This document shows, piece by piece, positions 11,228 through 23,205 of a stretch of 64,000 bases of DNA. A model generated the notes under the pieces. The model was not told the origin of the DNA. It saw nothing but the letters and a program-made list of their open reading frames with translations, and did no database searches. The stretch's first letter is position 1; each line of letters begins with the position of its first letter. This stretch comes from Chalciporus piperatus. Lineage: Eukaryota; Basidiomycota; Agaricomycetes; Boletales; Boletaceae. Where the stretch lies: assembly GCA_038093975.1 (NCBI GenBank), contig JBBPTG010000047.1, positions 1 to 64,000 on the forward strand, written 5' to 3'. A program made the translations under genes and the position numbers.

Positions 11228-11410
11228 TGTTGAACGTAGCGTATATTCTAGTATAGAAGGTATTTACCACGCTTATTCTATATCACATTCGGACTCAGTC
11301 GATCTGAGTTCCAATACAACTTGACTTGTAACCACAACGTTCGAAGTTACTCAACAACCTCAACGCTAGGTAAGCACCAGAAGTAGTTCCTCATCGGAAC
11401 CCTCTCAACA
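11228..11410 (+). mobile_element. Copia family D LTR (5', copy D1)
   Basis: 183 bp starting TGTTGAACG and ending CTCTCAACA. It differs by about one base from the reverse-oriented copy at 20453-20635. The left flank CCCGT reappears as the reverse complement (ACGGG, 20448-20452) just outside D2, as expected of one insertion event whose right half is now inverted. Confidence 0.88.
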
Positions 11411-11426
11411 GGTTATGAGCCCTGAG
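11411..11426 (+). promoter_or_regulatory. Copia D primer-binding site region
   Basis: GGTTATGAGCCCTGAG follows the 5' LTR directly. This TTATGAGCCC form resembles the half initiator-tRNA-Met primer site of many copia elements. The tRNA itself was not compared. Confidence 0.45.
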
Positions 11427-11661
11427 TAGCTCAGCTGTGCGCGAAAGCACCGCTGACTACTCTGGTGTTCTTGCCTACAAGAACGTTTAGTCGCTCTGTG
11501 CGGTTTTACCGCCGAGCATCCCCCTTTCTCACGCGCGCTCGGGCGATTACGACCACACGAGTCAGGATCCCACAAGGGCACTACGTCCCCCTTGCAGTGG
11601 CGGGGTCGAGCGCTTCCGTCGCTGACGCGGGTCTCACCCGCCTTTTCTCCCTCTTCTGACA

Positions 11662-13450
11662 GTGCTGGGCAACATCGACGCCATCCCCACTAGAAATCCC
11701 CACAGGCTCTTCCCGGACGGCGAGATTGCTACTGAAATGGGTGGCACCAACTACACTCGGTGGGCCGAAGAGATGCAGGACTACATCCGCTCTCAAGGTC
11801 TATGGCAGAAAGTTATGGTTCGCGCCATGCCCACCGCCACTGATGTTCCGCCTACAACCCAGGCGCAGATCGATGCGTGGCAGGACGACGATGATAAGGT
11901 CCTCGGCTCCATGCGCATGCGCCTAGAAACGCATGTCGCCAGCCAATTCCCTCTCGCTACTCACCCTGACTCCGTTGCGCTCTGGAACACGATCAAAACA
12001 CGTTACAACTCTACGTCGGACGCCGCCGCGTACTCGGAGATTCAGAAGATGCTCGCTATCAACTTCCCCAAGGAAGACCATCCGGGGAAGACCTTCGCTG
12101 CTCTCAACAGCTCGTTCGCGAAGCTGAACACTCTGACATATACCATCCCAGAGAACATCCAGCGGATGTTCGTGTTGGCCAAGCTCCCCGCCTACGCCGA
12201 CTACGTCGTGAAATCCGTGATCCGTCCCAACCACTGTCACCACCACTCCCGCCGTCGCCGCACCCATGTTGGTGCAAATCGAACAACGCGTCGTCGCTGC
12301 ATACCAGCAGCACATCTCCCGACGTGTGCCGAAGAATGCGCAGCCTGCTCAGCAGGCAAATCAGATCTCCGCTGTTAAGCGGAAGGGGGACGACCCCAAG
12401 TTTAATCAACAACAGGAGTCCTCTGCTTCGCAGAAACCGGACGGTGAGCAGAAGAAGAAGAAGCGCAGGGAAGGTAAACGCTCGGAGAACGGCCAGAAGA
12501 AGCGCGACGAACGTCGCGCCAATGCGAACGACGCATCTGCGTCCTTCGCCTTCTCCTCTTTCTCCAACGCTCCGGTACTCAGCCCGGCCTCCACCGTCTT
12601 CACCTCTCCCATCGTCGACCCTCACACCCTCGCGCACACCACCGGCGCCCATCAATATGGTCCCCCCGCCTTTCCCCACACCCAGAACGCCATTTCCCTA
12701 GCGGACCGGCTGGGTGTTATCCCTACCATGGAGACAGTTCGTACGCTCGACCCAGTGGCTAATCGCCACATCGACTACGACGCCTCCGTCTCTCTCCCGC
12801 GTTCGCCCTTCTATAAGAAGGAAGGCGCCTCAATGTCCTATCCGGTCAACGACCATAGGACTCTCCAGAACCAGCTCGGTGCGGCCTATTTCAGCCCCTC
12901 TGGTTTCTCCCGTATTCACGAAACCCCCTCCCGCTCTCTTCTAGAGCGCTTGGAGGAAACGATCGAAGACGCGGAGATGGAGATCGCTTCCATCATGCCC
13001 CTCGATGAGGAGTATGAAGCGGAAAACGAGGATACTGTCTCCTTGAGCGACGAACTACCTGACGAGTTTATCTCGCAGTACTTCGACTTTGGGGCCGTGA
13101 ACATTTGGTCTGTCCCATTCCCGCTTTTTCTCTACACAGACACTGACGTGCGGCGTTCGCCTCAGAATTTTATATTGCGTAACAATATGTCTGATGTAGT
13201 AGATACAAATAAATCTGCTGCTACCCCATTCTCACTGTGTGATAACTGTTTGAAGAACGATAAGGGCAAGCAAAAGAGCGATGTATATGAGACACCAGCA
13301 GACCTATGGCTGCTAGATTCAGGAGCTTCAGCTCATTTCACAAATAATATGAACGATTTCGCCGAGTACAATGCTTTCACCAAGCCTGAGTACTCACAGA
13401 CAGCGAACGGTCGTGCACCAATTCTTGGCATCGGCACAGTGATGGGAACA
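11662..13450 (+). pseudogene. Copia family D gag and protease (frameshifted)
   Basis: The gag frame begins near 11662 and shows the Retrotran_gag-like pattern NYTRWAEEMQDYIRSQGLW, LWNTIKTRYNS, and FAALNSSFAKLNTL. Around 12228, within a C-rich stretch, the frame moves by one base and continues as MLVQIEQRVVAAYQQH, a Lys/Arg-rich segment and a long acidic/serine linker. The protease appears as LWLLDSGASAHFTNNMNDF with the catalytic Asp-Ser-Gly (about 13316). A second shift lies between 13440 and 13453. No zinc knuckle is visible. Two frameshifts in a young-looking element suggest recent decay or assembly indels; neither site is a canonical slippery sequence. Confidence 0.85.
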
Positions 13451-13452
13451 CC

Positions 13453-16400
13453 GTGCGGTTATCGCCGACCATATACATGCCCACTTGTAACATCAAGCTT
13501 ATCTCGATGGGTACACTACTCAAAGATCAGTGTCTAACACTGAAAGCTGTTCCGAACGGTATCGAATTTCAAGATACCTGCATTAAAAAGACCATACTAT
13601 CGTTTCACTCACATGGTCGTGATACCATGTACTGGATCAAAGCACCAACCGTCAAACCACATGCCAAGCCTATCAGCATGGCCGCTGTGGACTACGGCTT
13701 GCTACACCGCCGCCTCGGTCATCCCTCGCGTGACGTGCTAAAAGCCGCACGCAAACATCTAAAAGATTTCCCGGACGTTGATATTCCGTCCAATCCTCCC
13801 ATTTGTCCCGGTTGCGAACTCGGCAAACAGCCAAACAGGACGTTTCCTCATACTGAGACGCGTGCAAGCGCTCCTTTTGAGTTGATTCACTCTGATCTCA
13901 AGTCATTTGAGATACAATCGTACCATAAGTTTAAATATGCGGTCGTATTCTACGATGACTTCACATTGATGTCCTGGCTCGCCCTTATACGCACAAAGGA
14001 CCAGACCCTTAAAATGGTCAAACAATTCATTGCTTTCGTCCGCACGCAGTACAACGCCGAAGTAAAGGCTTGGAAATCCGATGCAGGAGGTGAATATACC
14101 TCCAAGGCATTCACGGAATACATGCGCGATGAAGGCATTCGTATTCAACAGTCCGCCCCATACGCACATCAGCAGAACGGGCGTGCGGAACGCTTAATCC
14201 GTACATTAATGGACAAAGCACAGGCGATGCGTTTACACGCTTGCCTACCCGATTCTTACTGGGAATTCGTGATTCTGCATGCATCCCATGTGTACAACCG
14301 TACACCAATGGCTAGGTTGAATTGGAAGACCCCTATGGAGAAACTTACAGGGGAACAATCCTCCGTCTCCCACCTAAGAGTATTCGGATGTGGTGCATAC
14401 GTGCATCTTCCCGATGAAACAAGGAAAGGGAAATTACAACCGAAGTCCCAATTAATGATTTATCTCGGTGTTGCCCCTGGTAGTGAGCGCAACTACATTT
14501 TCATGCGCCTTAACAACTCCATGCACACGTCAGCACATGCCATCTTTGATGAGCATCTGTTTCCTAAGTGTTCCGGTGCACGCCCTCACAGGCCTGTAAG
14601 TCACCCACCCACTGAAACACATCGACACACCGATGATGAAAACGAGTCTACAGACTCTGACTCTTCTGACAATCAGTCTGATGCGGTTAAACCCGCCCCT
14701 GATCCCCAGCCAGCACGCCCGGAAACCCCACCGGCACCTCCGCCTGCACCTCCTGTGACACCGCCATCTGCTCGTCCACCAGTTGGACCACCTGATGCCC
14801 CACCTCGCCGATCTCAACGTGAACGCCGACCCCCTACTCGACCTGGGAACGTCTATGGCGAAGATCATCATCATCCTTTACAACAAATTAAGGACATTGA
14901 GAAGAGATCTCGCTGGGAAAAACTAATTGGACACGGCGAACCATCACGAGAACCGCAGCGTGAACAACCGATCCCAGGTTCCATGCCCGACTCTAATCCT
15001 TCGGAAGACGAGATCGAACGCATAACCAGGGAAGGGGGAGAGGCATTGATTAAATATCTTTGCTCTCGTGCTTATATTCCGGATGAAATGAGTAATCCCA
15101 ACTATCGCAAATGGAAATTCTGTGATATACTCAAACTTCCTGCCGAGGAACAAAAACTCTGGCGACAAGCCTGCGAAACAGAGCTTCAGATGCTCAAAGA
15201 TCGCAAGGTTTATGGGATTGTAGATCGTCCAGCTGATCGTAAGATCATTAAAAATCGCTGGGTATTCGACGTCAAGTCTGACGGTCGTAAACGCGCTCGC
15301 CTAGTAGCCAAAGGCTTCTCACAGGTTGAAGGCGTAGACTACGATCAGATCTTCACCCCAGTTGTACGATACGAAACGGTGCGGTGTATGCTCGCCCTTT
15401 CTACACTTGAGGACTGGTACATCACTGGCCTCGACGTACGATCTGCCTATTTATACGGCAAACTGGAAGAGGAACTCTATATGGAGTTTCCTGAGGGTTT
15501 TACGCCACCCGATAAAAAGGCAAAGTCCTAAGATTACTACGTGCTATATATGGCCTCAAACAAGCAGGATTATCCTGGTGGCGCACATTAGACAAATCTA
15601 TGGCTGAACTTGGCTTCACAAGGCTCAAGACTGATGCTGGCCTGTTCATATACCGCAATGGAAATGATATTGTCATTGCGATTGTTTACGTTGATGACGC
15701 CCTCTTCTGTGGACCTAATAAAGCTGTCGTAAACAAGCTAAAGGCCACATTCATGAAGACATGGGAATGTCGAGACCTCGGGGAACCTACAGAGTTCCTT
15801 GGGATGAAACTTCGTCGAGAAGGTAAAAAGCTGCACATTGATCAGTGCAAATACCTCGACAAGGTGCTTGAACGCTTCGGCATGATGAATGCTAAAGCCG
15901 CACCCACTCCACTTCCTCAGGGTTATTACCCAGAGAAGAATGTTGCCCCCGTTAACTTCGAATTGCGGACGCGCTTTCAAACGGTGATTGGCTCGTTATT
16001 ATACCTGATGTTAGGTACACGTCCAGACATCGCCTACGCAGTTACCCAACTTGCAAGGCAATCCGCCAATCCTACTAAGGAGCACCTGGATAGGGCCATG
16101 TACGTATGTCGATACCTCATTGGTACTCGTCAATACTCCCTTACCTTTAATGGTGCATCTGGCAATGGCATTTTTGCCTGTACCGACTCTGATTGGGGCC
16201 AAGACCCCATCACAAGACACTCGCAGACAGGATTTTTCCTGAAACTTGCGGACGGTGCTTTCCTTTGGAATTCGCACTTGCAGAGCTCTACCGCCCTCAA
16301 TTCTACGGAAGCTGAGTATATGGCATTGAGCGATTGCACACGACAAGTATCCTGGATACACCACATGTTCTCTGAACTAGGTTATAAGCTAAAAGCTATA

Positions 16401-16484
16401 CCAGTCTGTGGTGACAACCAAGGATCACTATTCATGGGTGAAAATCCCGTTACCGAGAAGCGTAATAAACATATTCCACTACGG
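13453..16484 (+). pseudogene. Copia family D pol: integrase, RT, RNase H (3' truncated)
   Basis: Order as in copia: GAG-pre-integrase (LLHRRLGHPS and CPGC), integrase with Asp in IHSDLKSF, Asp in WKSDAGGEY and Glu in NGRAERLI, an acidic/proline-rich linker (14590-14830), RT starting WVFDVKSDGRKRARLVAKGF, then AIYGLKQAGLSW and the YVDD box at about 15690, and RNase H (ACTDSDWGQD, STEAEYMAL, NKHIPLR). A -1 shift near 15526 breaks RT before YVDD. The match to the reverse copy (20707-21612) ends at about 16484, in the middle of the final HIPLRYFFIRD segment, so the last roughly 45 residues and the 3' LTR are missing on this side. Confidence 0.92.
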
Positions 16485-16799
16485 TGGAAACATGCTAGGG
16501 CACAATCTTCGTAGTTGAACAATGGGCCGTCGGGGACTGCAGTGACTTTAATGCAATGGTGGTCCTGTGTCGCGAGATTTTCTTTGTTGCTGTACATTGT
16601 TTCCTTGCTTGTTTCTCGTCGGAACTGGTTCCGGACTGGTTCCGGACTGGTTCAGATCAATAGGTGGTTTTGTGTGGCTGCGAACTAGAACCAACCCGTA
16701 TGAAAACTATGTGGAACTGAGACTGGTTGCTAGTTAACCAGACTGTGGCAACACTAGATATCGCCGTCAATGGCTTGTAATGCAGTCAGGAGGAATGAA
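16485..16799. other. Junction segment between the two opposed halves
   Basis: About 300 bp with no ORF. It contains the near repeats GAACTGGTTCCGGACTGG / TCCGGACTGGTTCAGATC and ends against the truncated gypsy C pol. This is the breakpoint where plus-strand copia D meets minus-strand gypsy C. Origin unknown. Confidence 0.5.
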
Positions 16800-19472
16800 T
16801 CATTTTTTGGAAAGACTGGAAATGTGTTTGTTCATGGTGGCGTCAATGACACGGACAAATAGGGAGGGTGATAGTAGAGTGGTACCCGCATTGTCATCGG
16901 CGTTAGTGGGAAAGTGATCAGCGTGCCTAGATAAGGCATCAGGACCGGCGAGGGATGAGCCAGGAACGTGAATCATTTTCAGGTCAAAGTCAGCAAGATC
17001 AAGGAGCCAGTGGGCCTGCCAACGGTTCAGATTTTGGGGTTGGCGGAAGTAGGTCAGGGTTTTGTGATCAATGAACACCTGGACAGGGAAGGAAGAGCCG
17101 TGGAGATAATGTCACCAGGTTTTCAGTGCGCGGATCACAGCGAGCAGTTCACGATCATAGATATCATAGTTCCGCTCAGCATCACTGAAGGACTGGGAGA
17201 GGTAGGAACAGGGGTGCCAATTGCCGTTGGCATTGGTTTGGAGGAGTATACCTCCAGAGGCGAACTTGGAGGCATCAGTTGCGATGGCGAAGGGCCTGGA
17301 GAGATCAGGGAAGCGTAGGACGGGTTTCGCCAAGAACATCTGTTTCAGGCGGGCGAAGGCATCTTGGCAGGCATTGCTCCAATCCCATTGATGATTCTTT
17401 TTGGTCAGATTGATCAAAGGGCGGGCAACTAAGGAGTAGTTTGGGATAAAATGTCGGTAGAAATTGGCAAAGCCAAGGAATGAGCGAACTTCTTTGACGG
17501 TAGTGGGAATAGGCCATTGAGAGATGCCGTCGAGTTTGACGGGATCCATGGCAAGCTCTCCGGGGCGGACGATCATGCCAAGATATTCTACCTCGTTTAC
17601 GGCAAAGTTGCATTTTTCCAAACGAAGATGGAGATCTAGCTCTTGCATCCGTTCGAGGACTCGTTGTGTGCGAGCAGTGTGAGTAGCATCGTCAGGAGAG
17701 AAGATGAGAAGGTCATCCATATAGATGACGAGCCATCCTTCAGCTATCATGTCTCTAAAAGAGTCGTTCATGAAGCGTTGGAAGGTGGCCGGGGAGTTGT
17801 TCAGTCCAAAGAACATCACAGTCGGTTCAAATAGGCCTTTGTGGGTGAGGAAAGCGGCCTTCCACTTATGTCCATCTTTGATGTGGACATTGTTGTAACC
17901 CCATCGTACATCAAACTTGGTAAAGACTTTAGTGTCTTTCAGTTTGTCAACAAGATCTCCAATGAGGGGAAGTGGGTATGCATCTCGGGTAGTATGTTCG
18001 TTGAGATACCGGTAGTCTTGGCAGGGGCAGAGTTTTCTGTCTTTCTCTTTGACAAAGAAGAAGGGGGATGCTTGAGGGGAGTTGGAAGGACATATCTTTC
18101 TGTTACGATTCCCCATTCTTCCCTTTTCCTTTACCTTGTACTACGTTCTAGTCGCTGGTTCGAGTCCCACCTAGGCCTCTTGTTTCTCACTTTGTCTTAG
18201 TCAGCGAATGTTCTCTCATGTTCTTTCAACTTCTACACTTCGTCATCGCTGACTCATACGATTACTGAGTATGACTCATTCTTATTCGTCATAGCTCATT
18301 CTTACCTATTCCGACTCCTTCTATGCCTGCCCTTAACTTGTTCCCTTATCTATATAAACCCTCGAGTCTCCTCCTGTAACCTTAAGTTAGACCTATGCAA
18401 TCTAACCTTGTTACTCCTCGTCTCCTTTGAACTCTCTGAGAGTCACCGTCCAACTCTTGAACGGACGCTAGGCCGTAACGTGGACATCCCATTGTTAGGC
18501 TACCCTTGAAACCCTTGTCCTTGACTAGGCTTTTGCGTCTACGCTTTGACCTACCCGGTACAAGCGTAACACTTTCCTGCACGAAGGTTCTCTTCGAGGA
18601 AGTCTTCTGTGGCTTTCTTTTCATCCGGAGATAGCGGATAAAGTTTTCCGATCTTAGGGACGAAGGATTCCTTTAGGTTGATCTCGTGGTCGTAAACCCA
18701 AGATGGAGGAAGGTGACTGGCTGAGGGTTCGTCGAAAACCGAGGTGTATTTGTCATATTCTTTTGGAAGGATGGGTTTAGGTTTGGCCAGTTCGGCCGCG
18801 ATGGCGAGTTTTGTAGCTCGGATAAGGCGAGCGACAACATAATTGGGGACAAAGTGTGAACCGCAACGAATAATGTGGTTTAGGGTATGGTTTTTGTAGG
18901 CGCGGTTAAGGAAGGGGGATTCGGTTTCAGAGTCCAGGTAGTCATAGTAAGAGTGTCGAGGAGGAGGGGTAGGTCGAGTGAAGAGTTGGTCATTGGCTTT
19001 ACAGGCTGCAGCATGTATGGTATATAACTTCTTTGACTCGTCGATGGACTCTGATAGTGAGAGGGTTCGTCGGCGCCAGTCGATAGTTGGATTAGCTTTT
19101 TCAAGCCATGGGAGACCTAGGATGACATTTTCGTTTCCACAGTTCATGACATGGAAGATTACTTCATGTGTGATTCCTTCAATGTCAAGGAAGAGGGTGG
19201 TGGTGAAGAGTATCATTCCACCTTTGTTTGCGGTCTGGTTGACATTTCGGACTCGAATAGGGGTTTCAAGTCGGGTGGTTGGGATTTGATTCTTTCGTAT
19301 GAAGCCCCAATCAATACAGGAGATGTCAGCGTTGCAATCAATGAGGGCGTGGTTTTCAACAGCTTTCATCGTGTGCCAGGGAACGATAATCTGTATGGGG
19401 ATTTGCATAGAACACTTTCGCAACTTTACAAGTACAGGTGCACACGTGACTGGGGAAGCTTGCATCGGCAGA
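16800..19472 (-). pseudogene. Gypsy family C pol: protease, RT, RNase H (integrase lost)
   Basis: Minus strand, split by solo LTR C1 (18101-18571). Protease: HALIDCNADISCID, where the expected Asp-Ser-Gly (present in the copy at 27945) has become Asp-Cys-Asn. [17 protein letters not shown] motif, LTKFDVRWGYNNVHIK-like, and VIYMDDLLIF. RNase H: FAIATDASKFASGGIL and DREL, then an in-frame TGA near 17108 (KTW*HYLHGSS), FIDHKTLTYF and ADALSRHADH-like. The frame ends in ISSLSKK at 16800; the integrase is missing at the junction. Multiple inactivating changes. The spliced-over LTR restores ...EENLRAGK / IRPSNSPQASPFF across 18571/18100. Confidence 0.9.
18101..18571 (+). mobile_element. Solo LTR, gypsy family C (copy C1)
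   Basis: 471 bp, TGTTACGATTCCC to CAAGCGTAACA, with target duplication CTTTC (18096-18100 and 18572-18576). It is inserted in the RT region of another family C element in opposite orientation. It contains TATA-like TATCTATATAAACCC and two TGACTCA motifs. Confidence 0.92.
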
Positions 19473-19482
19473 GCTTCCCAGT

Positions 19483-20447
19483 CTAAAAACCCTTTGTGAT
19501 AAAGGCTACTTTACGAACTGTGGTTTCATCCTCGTCATCATCTATCTCGATCAACGAGGGAATTTCTTCCTCAATCTTCTGAACCTTTTTCGGGGTTTTC
19601 TGGTTCGAGGAGAACTCTGGGCAGGTGTTGGACCGATGTCCTGCTTTCCTGCAGCAGAAGCAGAGCCCTTTCTCTTGGCAGCGTTTCCGCTCTTCAGGAG
19701 TGAGCTTGGAGATGCGGATGGTGTCGACGTCCATTGGGGTCTCTGGTAGGGGTGGAGTGGTTGGCGGAGGAGAACAGGCGGAATGGTTGGGTTGGGTTGC
19801 GATTGCGATTGGCGATCTCGTTAGCGTGTTCCCATTGAGTTTGGAATTGGGTGGTGCGGAAGTACCAATCTTCAATTTTGGTAGGGACAGTATCCATGCC
19901 ATTGACTCGTCTTATAAGAGAGATGGGTATTTCCACAGAGAAGTATCCAATTAAGATGTTGCTATCGGTAATCTCAGATAAGGCGACTTGGTTCTGGAAA
20001 CTCAAAATGAATTCTGAGAGGGAGGGGGAGTATTCTCCGTTCTTGAGAAGTCTCATTCGTTTGGTGGAAAGCCAGGTGACGGTGTTTCCTACAGTATCAT
20101 GGTGTTTGAACATGGTTTCGAAGTCAGTGCTAAATTGAGCGCAGGTTCCCATTGTGACAGTGGCACCAGTGATGACCTTTCGGCGGAAGGCGGCAGCCCA
20201 ACTGGCTGCCGATCCCTTGGACATGTAGAATAGCGCGAAGGCAATCTTCTTGGGATCTGTGTTGTACACATCACCATTGACGGTGAGATAGAATTGGATA
20301 GAGTTCATCCAGGCAGTGCTTTTCTCGAAGGAGCCATCAAAGGCGTCTGGGGCTCCGATGCGGAGTTCAGTGGGTTTGAAAGAAGACATGGGATTTATGA
20401 AGGTAGGAGGTGGAGGTACTTGATACGCTCCTGGTGCAAACACGGGC
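19483..20447 (-). pseudogene. Gypsy family C gag
   Basis: The frame begins at the copia D insertion point and reads VFAPGAYQVPPPPTF, ELRIGAPDAFDGSFEKSTAW, a capsid-like region with FILSFQNQVALSE, a DTVPTKIEDWYFRTTQFQ segment, and a CCHC knuckle with spacing C-x2-C-x4-H-x4-C (CFCCRKAGHRSNTC). A one-base frameshift near 19740, absent from the copy at 27115-27789, disrupts the linker before the knuckle. Gag ends with TAG at 19485-19483 right after the slippery site; pol follows in the -1 frame. Confidence 0.88.
19486..19492 (-). promoter_or_regulatory. -1 ribosomal frameshift heptamer GGGTTTT (gypsy C)
   Basis: In the gag frame the codons read AAG GGT TTT TAG. G GGT TTT fits the canonical X XXY YYZ heptamer, and the pol frame (GGG TTT TTA GAC TGG) is open exactly in -1. 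The second family copy (27780) has AAT GGT TTT, which destroys the heptamer. Confidence 0.7.
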
Positions 20448-20452
20448 ACGGG

Positions 20453-20635
20453 TGTTGAGAGGGTTCCGATGAGGAACTACTTCTGGTGCTTACCTAGCGT
20501 TGAGGTTGTTGAGTAACTTCGAACGTTGTGGTTACAAGTCAAGTTGTATTGGAACTCAGATCGACTGAGTCCGAATGTGATATAGAATAAGCGTGGTAAA
20601 TATCTTCTATACTAGAATATACGCTACGTTCAACA
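20453..20635 (-). mobile_element. Copia family D LTR (3', copy D2)
   Basis: Reverse complement of D1, 183 bp. On its inner side the minus strand has a purine-rich tract AAGGGGGAG next to TGTTGAACG, a proper polypurine primer for the 3' LTR. Outside lies ACGGG (20448-20452), then gypsy C gag. Confidence 0.9.
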
Positions 20636-20706
20636 CTCCCCCTTGCTAAGTGTACGGAGACACGTAAGCATAAATGAGGACTTCCGCATGATATGTATCA
20701 GTGAGA

Positions 20707-21612
20707 TCAACTGGTGTAGAATACCAGACCGAGTTCAGAGCGGAACTTCTCGAACTTGACATGTCCGAGGTTCTTTGTCAACATATCCGCTGGATTGTCA
20801 GTTCCAGGGATGTAGAAGAGTTCTACTTCTTTCCACTTCATTACGGCGTCACGTATAAAGAAGTACCGTAGTGGAATATGTTTGTTACGCTTCTCGGTAA
20901 CGGGATTTTCACCCATGAATAGTGATCCTTGGTTATCACCACAGACTGGTATAGCTTTTAGCTTATAACCTAGTTCAGAGAACATGTGGTGTATCCAGGA
21001 TACTTGTCGTGTGCAATCGCTCAATGCCATATACTCAGCTTCCGTAGAATTGAGGGCGGTAGAGCTCTGCAAGTGCGAATTCCAAAGGAAAGCACCATCC
21101 GCAAGTTTCAGGAAAAATCCTGTCTGCGAGTGTCTAGTGATGGGGTCTTGTCCCCAATCAGAGTCGGTACAGGCAAAAATGCCATTGCCAGATGCACCAT
21201 TAAAGGTAAGGGAGTATAGACGAGTACCAACGAGGTATCGACATACGTACATGGCCCTGTCCAGGTGCTCCTTAGTAGGATTGGCAGACTGCCTTGCAAG
21301 TTGGGTAACTGCGTAGGCGATGTCTGGGCGTGTACCTAACATTAGGTATAATAACGAGCCTATCACCGTTTGAAAGCGCGTCCGCAATTCAAAGTTAACG
21401 GGGGCAACATTCTTCTCTGGGTAATAACCTTGAGGAAGTGGAGTGGGTGCAGCTTTAGCATTCGTCATGCCAAAGCGTTCAAGCACCTTGTCGAGGTATT
21501 TGCACTGATCAATGTGCAGTTTTTTACCTTCTCGACGAAGTTTCATCCCAAGGAACTCTGTGGGTTCCCCGAGGTCTCGACATTCCCATGTCTTCATGAA
21601 TGTGGCCTTTAG
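20707..21612 (-). pseudogene. Copia family D RT C-terminus and RNase H
   Basis: An intact frame from LKATFMKTWECRDLGEPTEF through TRPDIAYAVTQLARQ, ACTDSDWGQDPITRHSQTG, STEAEYMALSDCTRQ to the natural end NLGHVKFEKFRSELGLVFYTS, stop at 20707. About 2 percent different at the base level from 15745-16484. The 5' side is cut at 21612, where family R-type hairpin repeats begin. This gives the true C-terminus missing from the plus-strand copy. Confidence 0.92.
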
Positions 21613-22500
21613 CTGAGTGGTGGTGGGTGAGCGACACTCACCTTGTTGATGCCGGCGGGGCTGTCGAGCCCTCGCCGGCCATGTTTTGATGTTGAGATAG
21701 AGGCCTTGAGTTGGGAGGAGGTGCAGGAGGTGTCGTGAGGTGGCGTGCACGAACGAGCTCGCCGGCTCGTGAAAAAGTGATGGGGAGCTGTGGAGGGGGT
21801 CTGTGGTGAGTAGATGTGGTGGTGGGTAAGTGAAAACTCACCTAGTGAGGCTGGCGGGGCTGTTGAGCCCTCGCCGGCCGTGTTCGAGTGGGTGTTGAAG
21901 GTGGGAGGTGGTGGTGGGGCACGAGCAGCTATGCTCGAGATAAGTGGATGTGGTGGTGGGGGAGTGGAAACTCACCTAGTAAGGCCGGTGGGGCTGTTGA
22001 GCCCTCGCCGGCTGTGTTGTTCGAGTTGGTGTTAAGGTGAGGTGGTGATGGTGGTGATGGTGGTGGTGGGGAAAACTCGAGCAGCTGTTGGTGAGATGAG
22101 TCAGTGGGTCAGTGAGTGAGTAGAAACTCACCTTGCACTGTCGGCGGGGCTGTTGAGCCCTCGCCGGCCGTGTTGCTGTTGTTGTTGAGATGTGGTGTAG
22201 TGGTGTGAGACAGAGAGAAACTCAAAGAAGTGGCGCGGCAAGTTCAACTTGGTCATGTGACCTTTTTGCGCGGATTTTTTGTCAAGTCCGAGCATTAGGA
22301 AAATGTAGCTACACTTTATTAGGATCTCCTACACTAGATAGCTACCATATTTTTTGTACACTTGTGTATGCTTTTTTGTACACTTTCAATAGGTTTGATC
22401 TCCACAATACTTTGCTACACTTTTAACTACACACTTACTACGCTTTTTTGTGCACTTTGCTACACAGTCTAGCTATTGAGCTCTATAATAGCTTTTATAA
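21613..22500. repeat. R-type repeat block: four hairpin units and a TACACTTT array
   Basis: Four units of about 130-200 bp each contain the hairpin GCCGGCG-GGGCT-GTTG-AGCCC-N-CGCCGGC (21651, 21850, 21983, 22140, with small changes), each preceded by a GTGAG...CTCACC segment. Then comes the GAGAAACTCAAAGAAGTGGC / AAGTTCAACTTGGTCATGTG block and degenerate CTACGCTTTTTTGTACACTT repeats to about 22500. Same order as 35779-36890. Non-coding. Confidence 0.85.
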
Positions 22501-22534
22501 TACTATATAGACAGTACTAATTCTGCAGCGATTT

Positions 22535-23190
22535 ACTGCCCTTCTTTCAGTGTCACTTCATGCCAGTCAATGGTCAGTGGGTTGGTTGGTGAGTAGACAC
22601 TCACCATGCCAGTGTGAGGCCAGCGGGGCTGTTCAGCCCATGCTGGCTGTTTTTTTGGCGTCAAGGTGGGAGGTGGTGGTGGGGCAAACAGCCCTAGTAG
22701 CTGTTTTAGAGGTGAGTGGTTGGATTGGTGGGTGAGCGAACACTCATGCTTTTGGGTGCCAGTGGGCCTATTGACTCTTAAGCCCACACCAGCTGTTTCA
22801 TGTCGAGGTTCGGAGGTGATGGTGGGGTGAACAGCTCCAACGGCTGTGTTCAAGGTGAGTGATTGGGTTGGTTTGTGCATAAATGCTAACCTTTGGGTGC
22901 CGGCGGGGCTGTTGAGCCCACGCTGGCAACTGATTCTTTGTGCCAAAGTGAGAGCTGGTGAAGGGGCAACTTGGCGGCTGAGTTTGAGGTGAGTGGCTGG
23001 GTTGGTTCATGCATAAAAACTAACCTTTGGGTGCCGACCGGGCTGTTGTTGAGGTATTGAGATGTGGTGTAGAGATAGAAACTTGAAGTAGTGGGAGAAG
23101 TTGAAACAGCTGATGTGGCGAGTTCACCACAGTCACATGACCACTTGCACAGATTTTTGTGCAAGTCCAACTTACTCTTCCTTGCTCGAC
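22535..23190. repeat. Divergent hairpin-unit array
   Basis: Another four or five units at about 22619, 22755, 22899 and 23035, more degenerate (for example a CAGCGGGGCTGTTCAGCCC core), again each preceded by GGTGAGTG...and a short leader, and ending with a GTGGTGTAGAGATAGAAACTTGAAG block like the R element end. The stems are mostly broken here. Confidence 0.7.
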
Positions 23191-23205
23191 TGAGTTAAAC
23201 AGCAG

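Noticed and set aside
12225..12235. Programmed frameshift in copia D gag
   Set aside because: Not a canonical slippery site and mid-gag. A one-base indel is simpler.
12104..12679. Minus-strand ORF of 191 codons opposite copia gag
   Set aside because: Gly/Arg-rich mirror of the coding strand, a shadow of gag.
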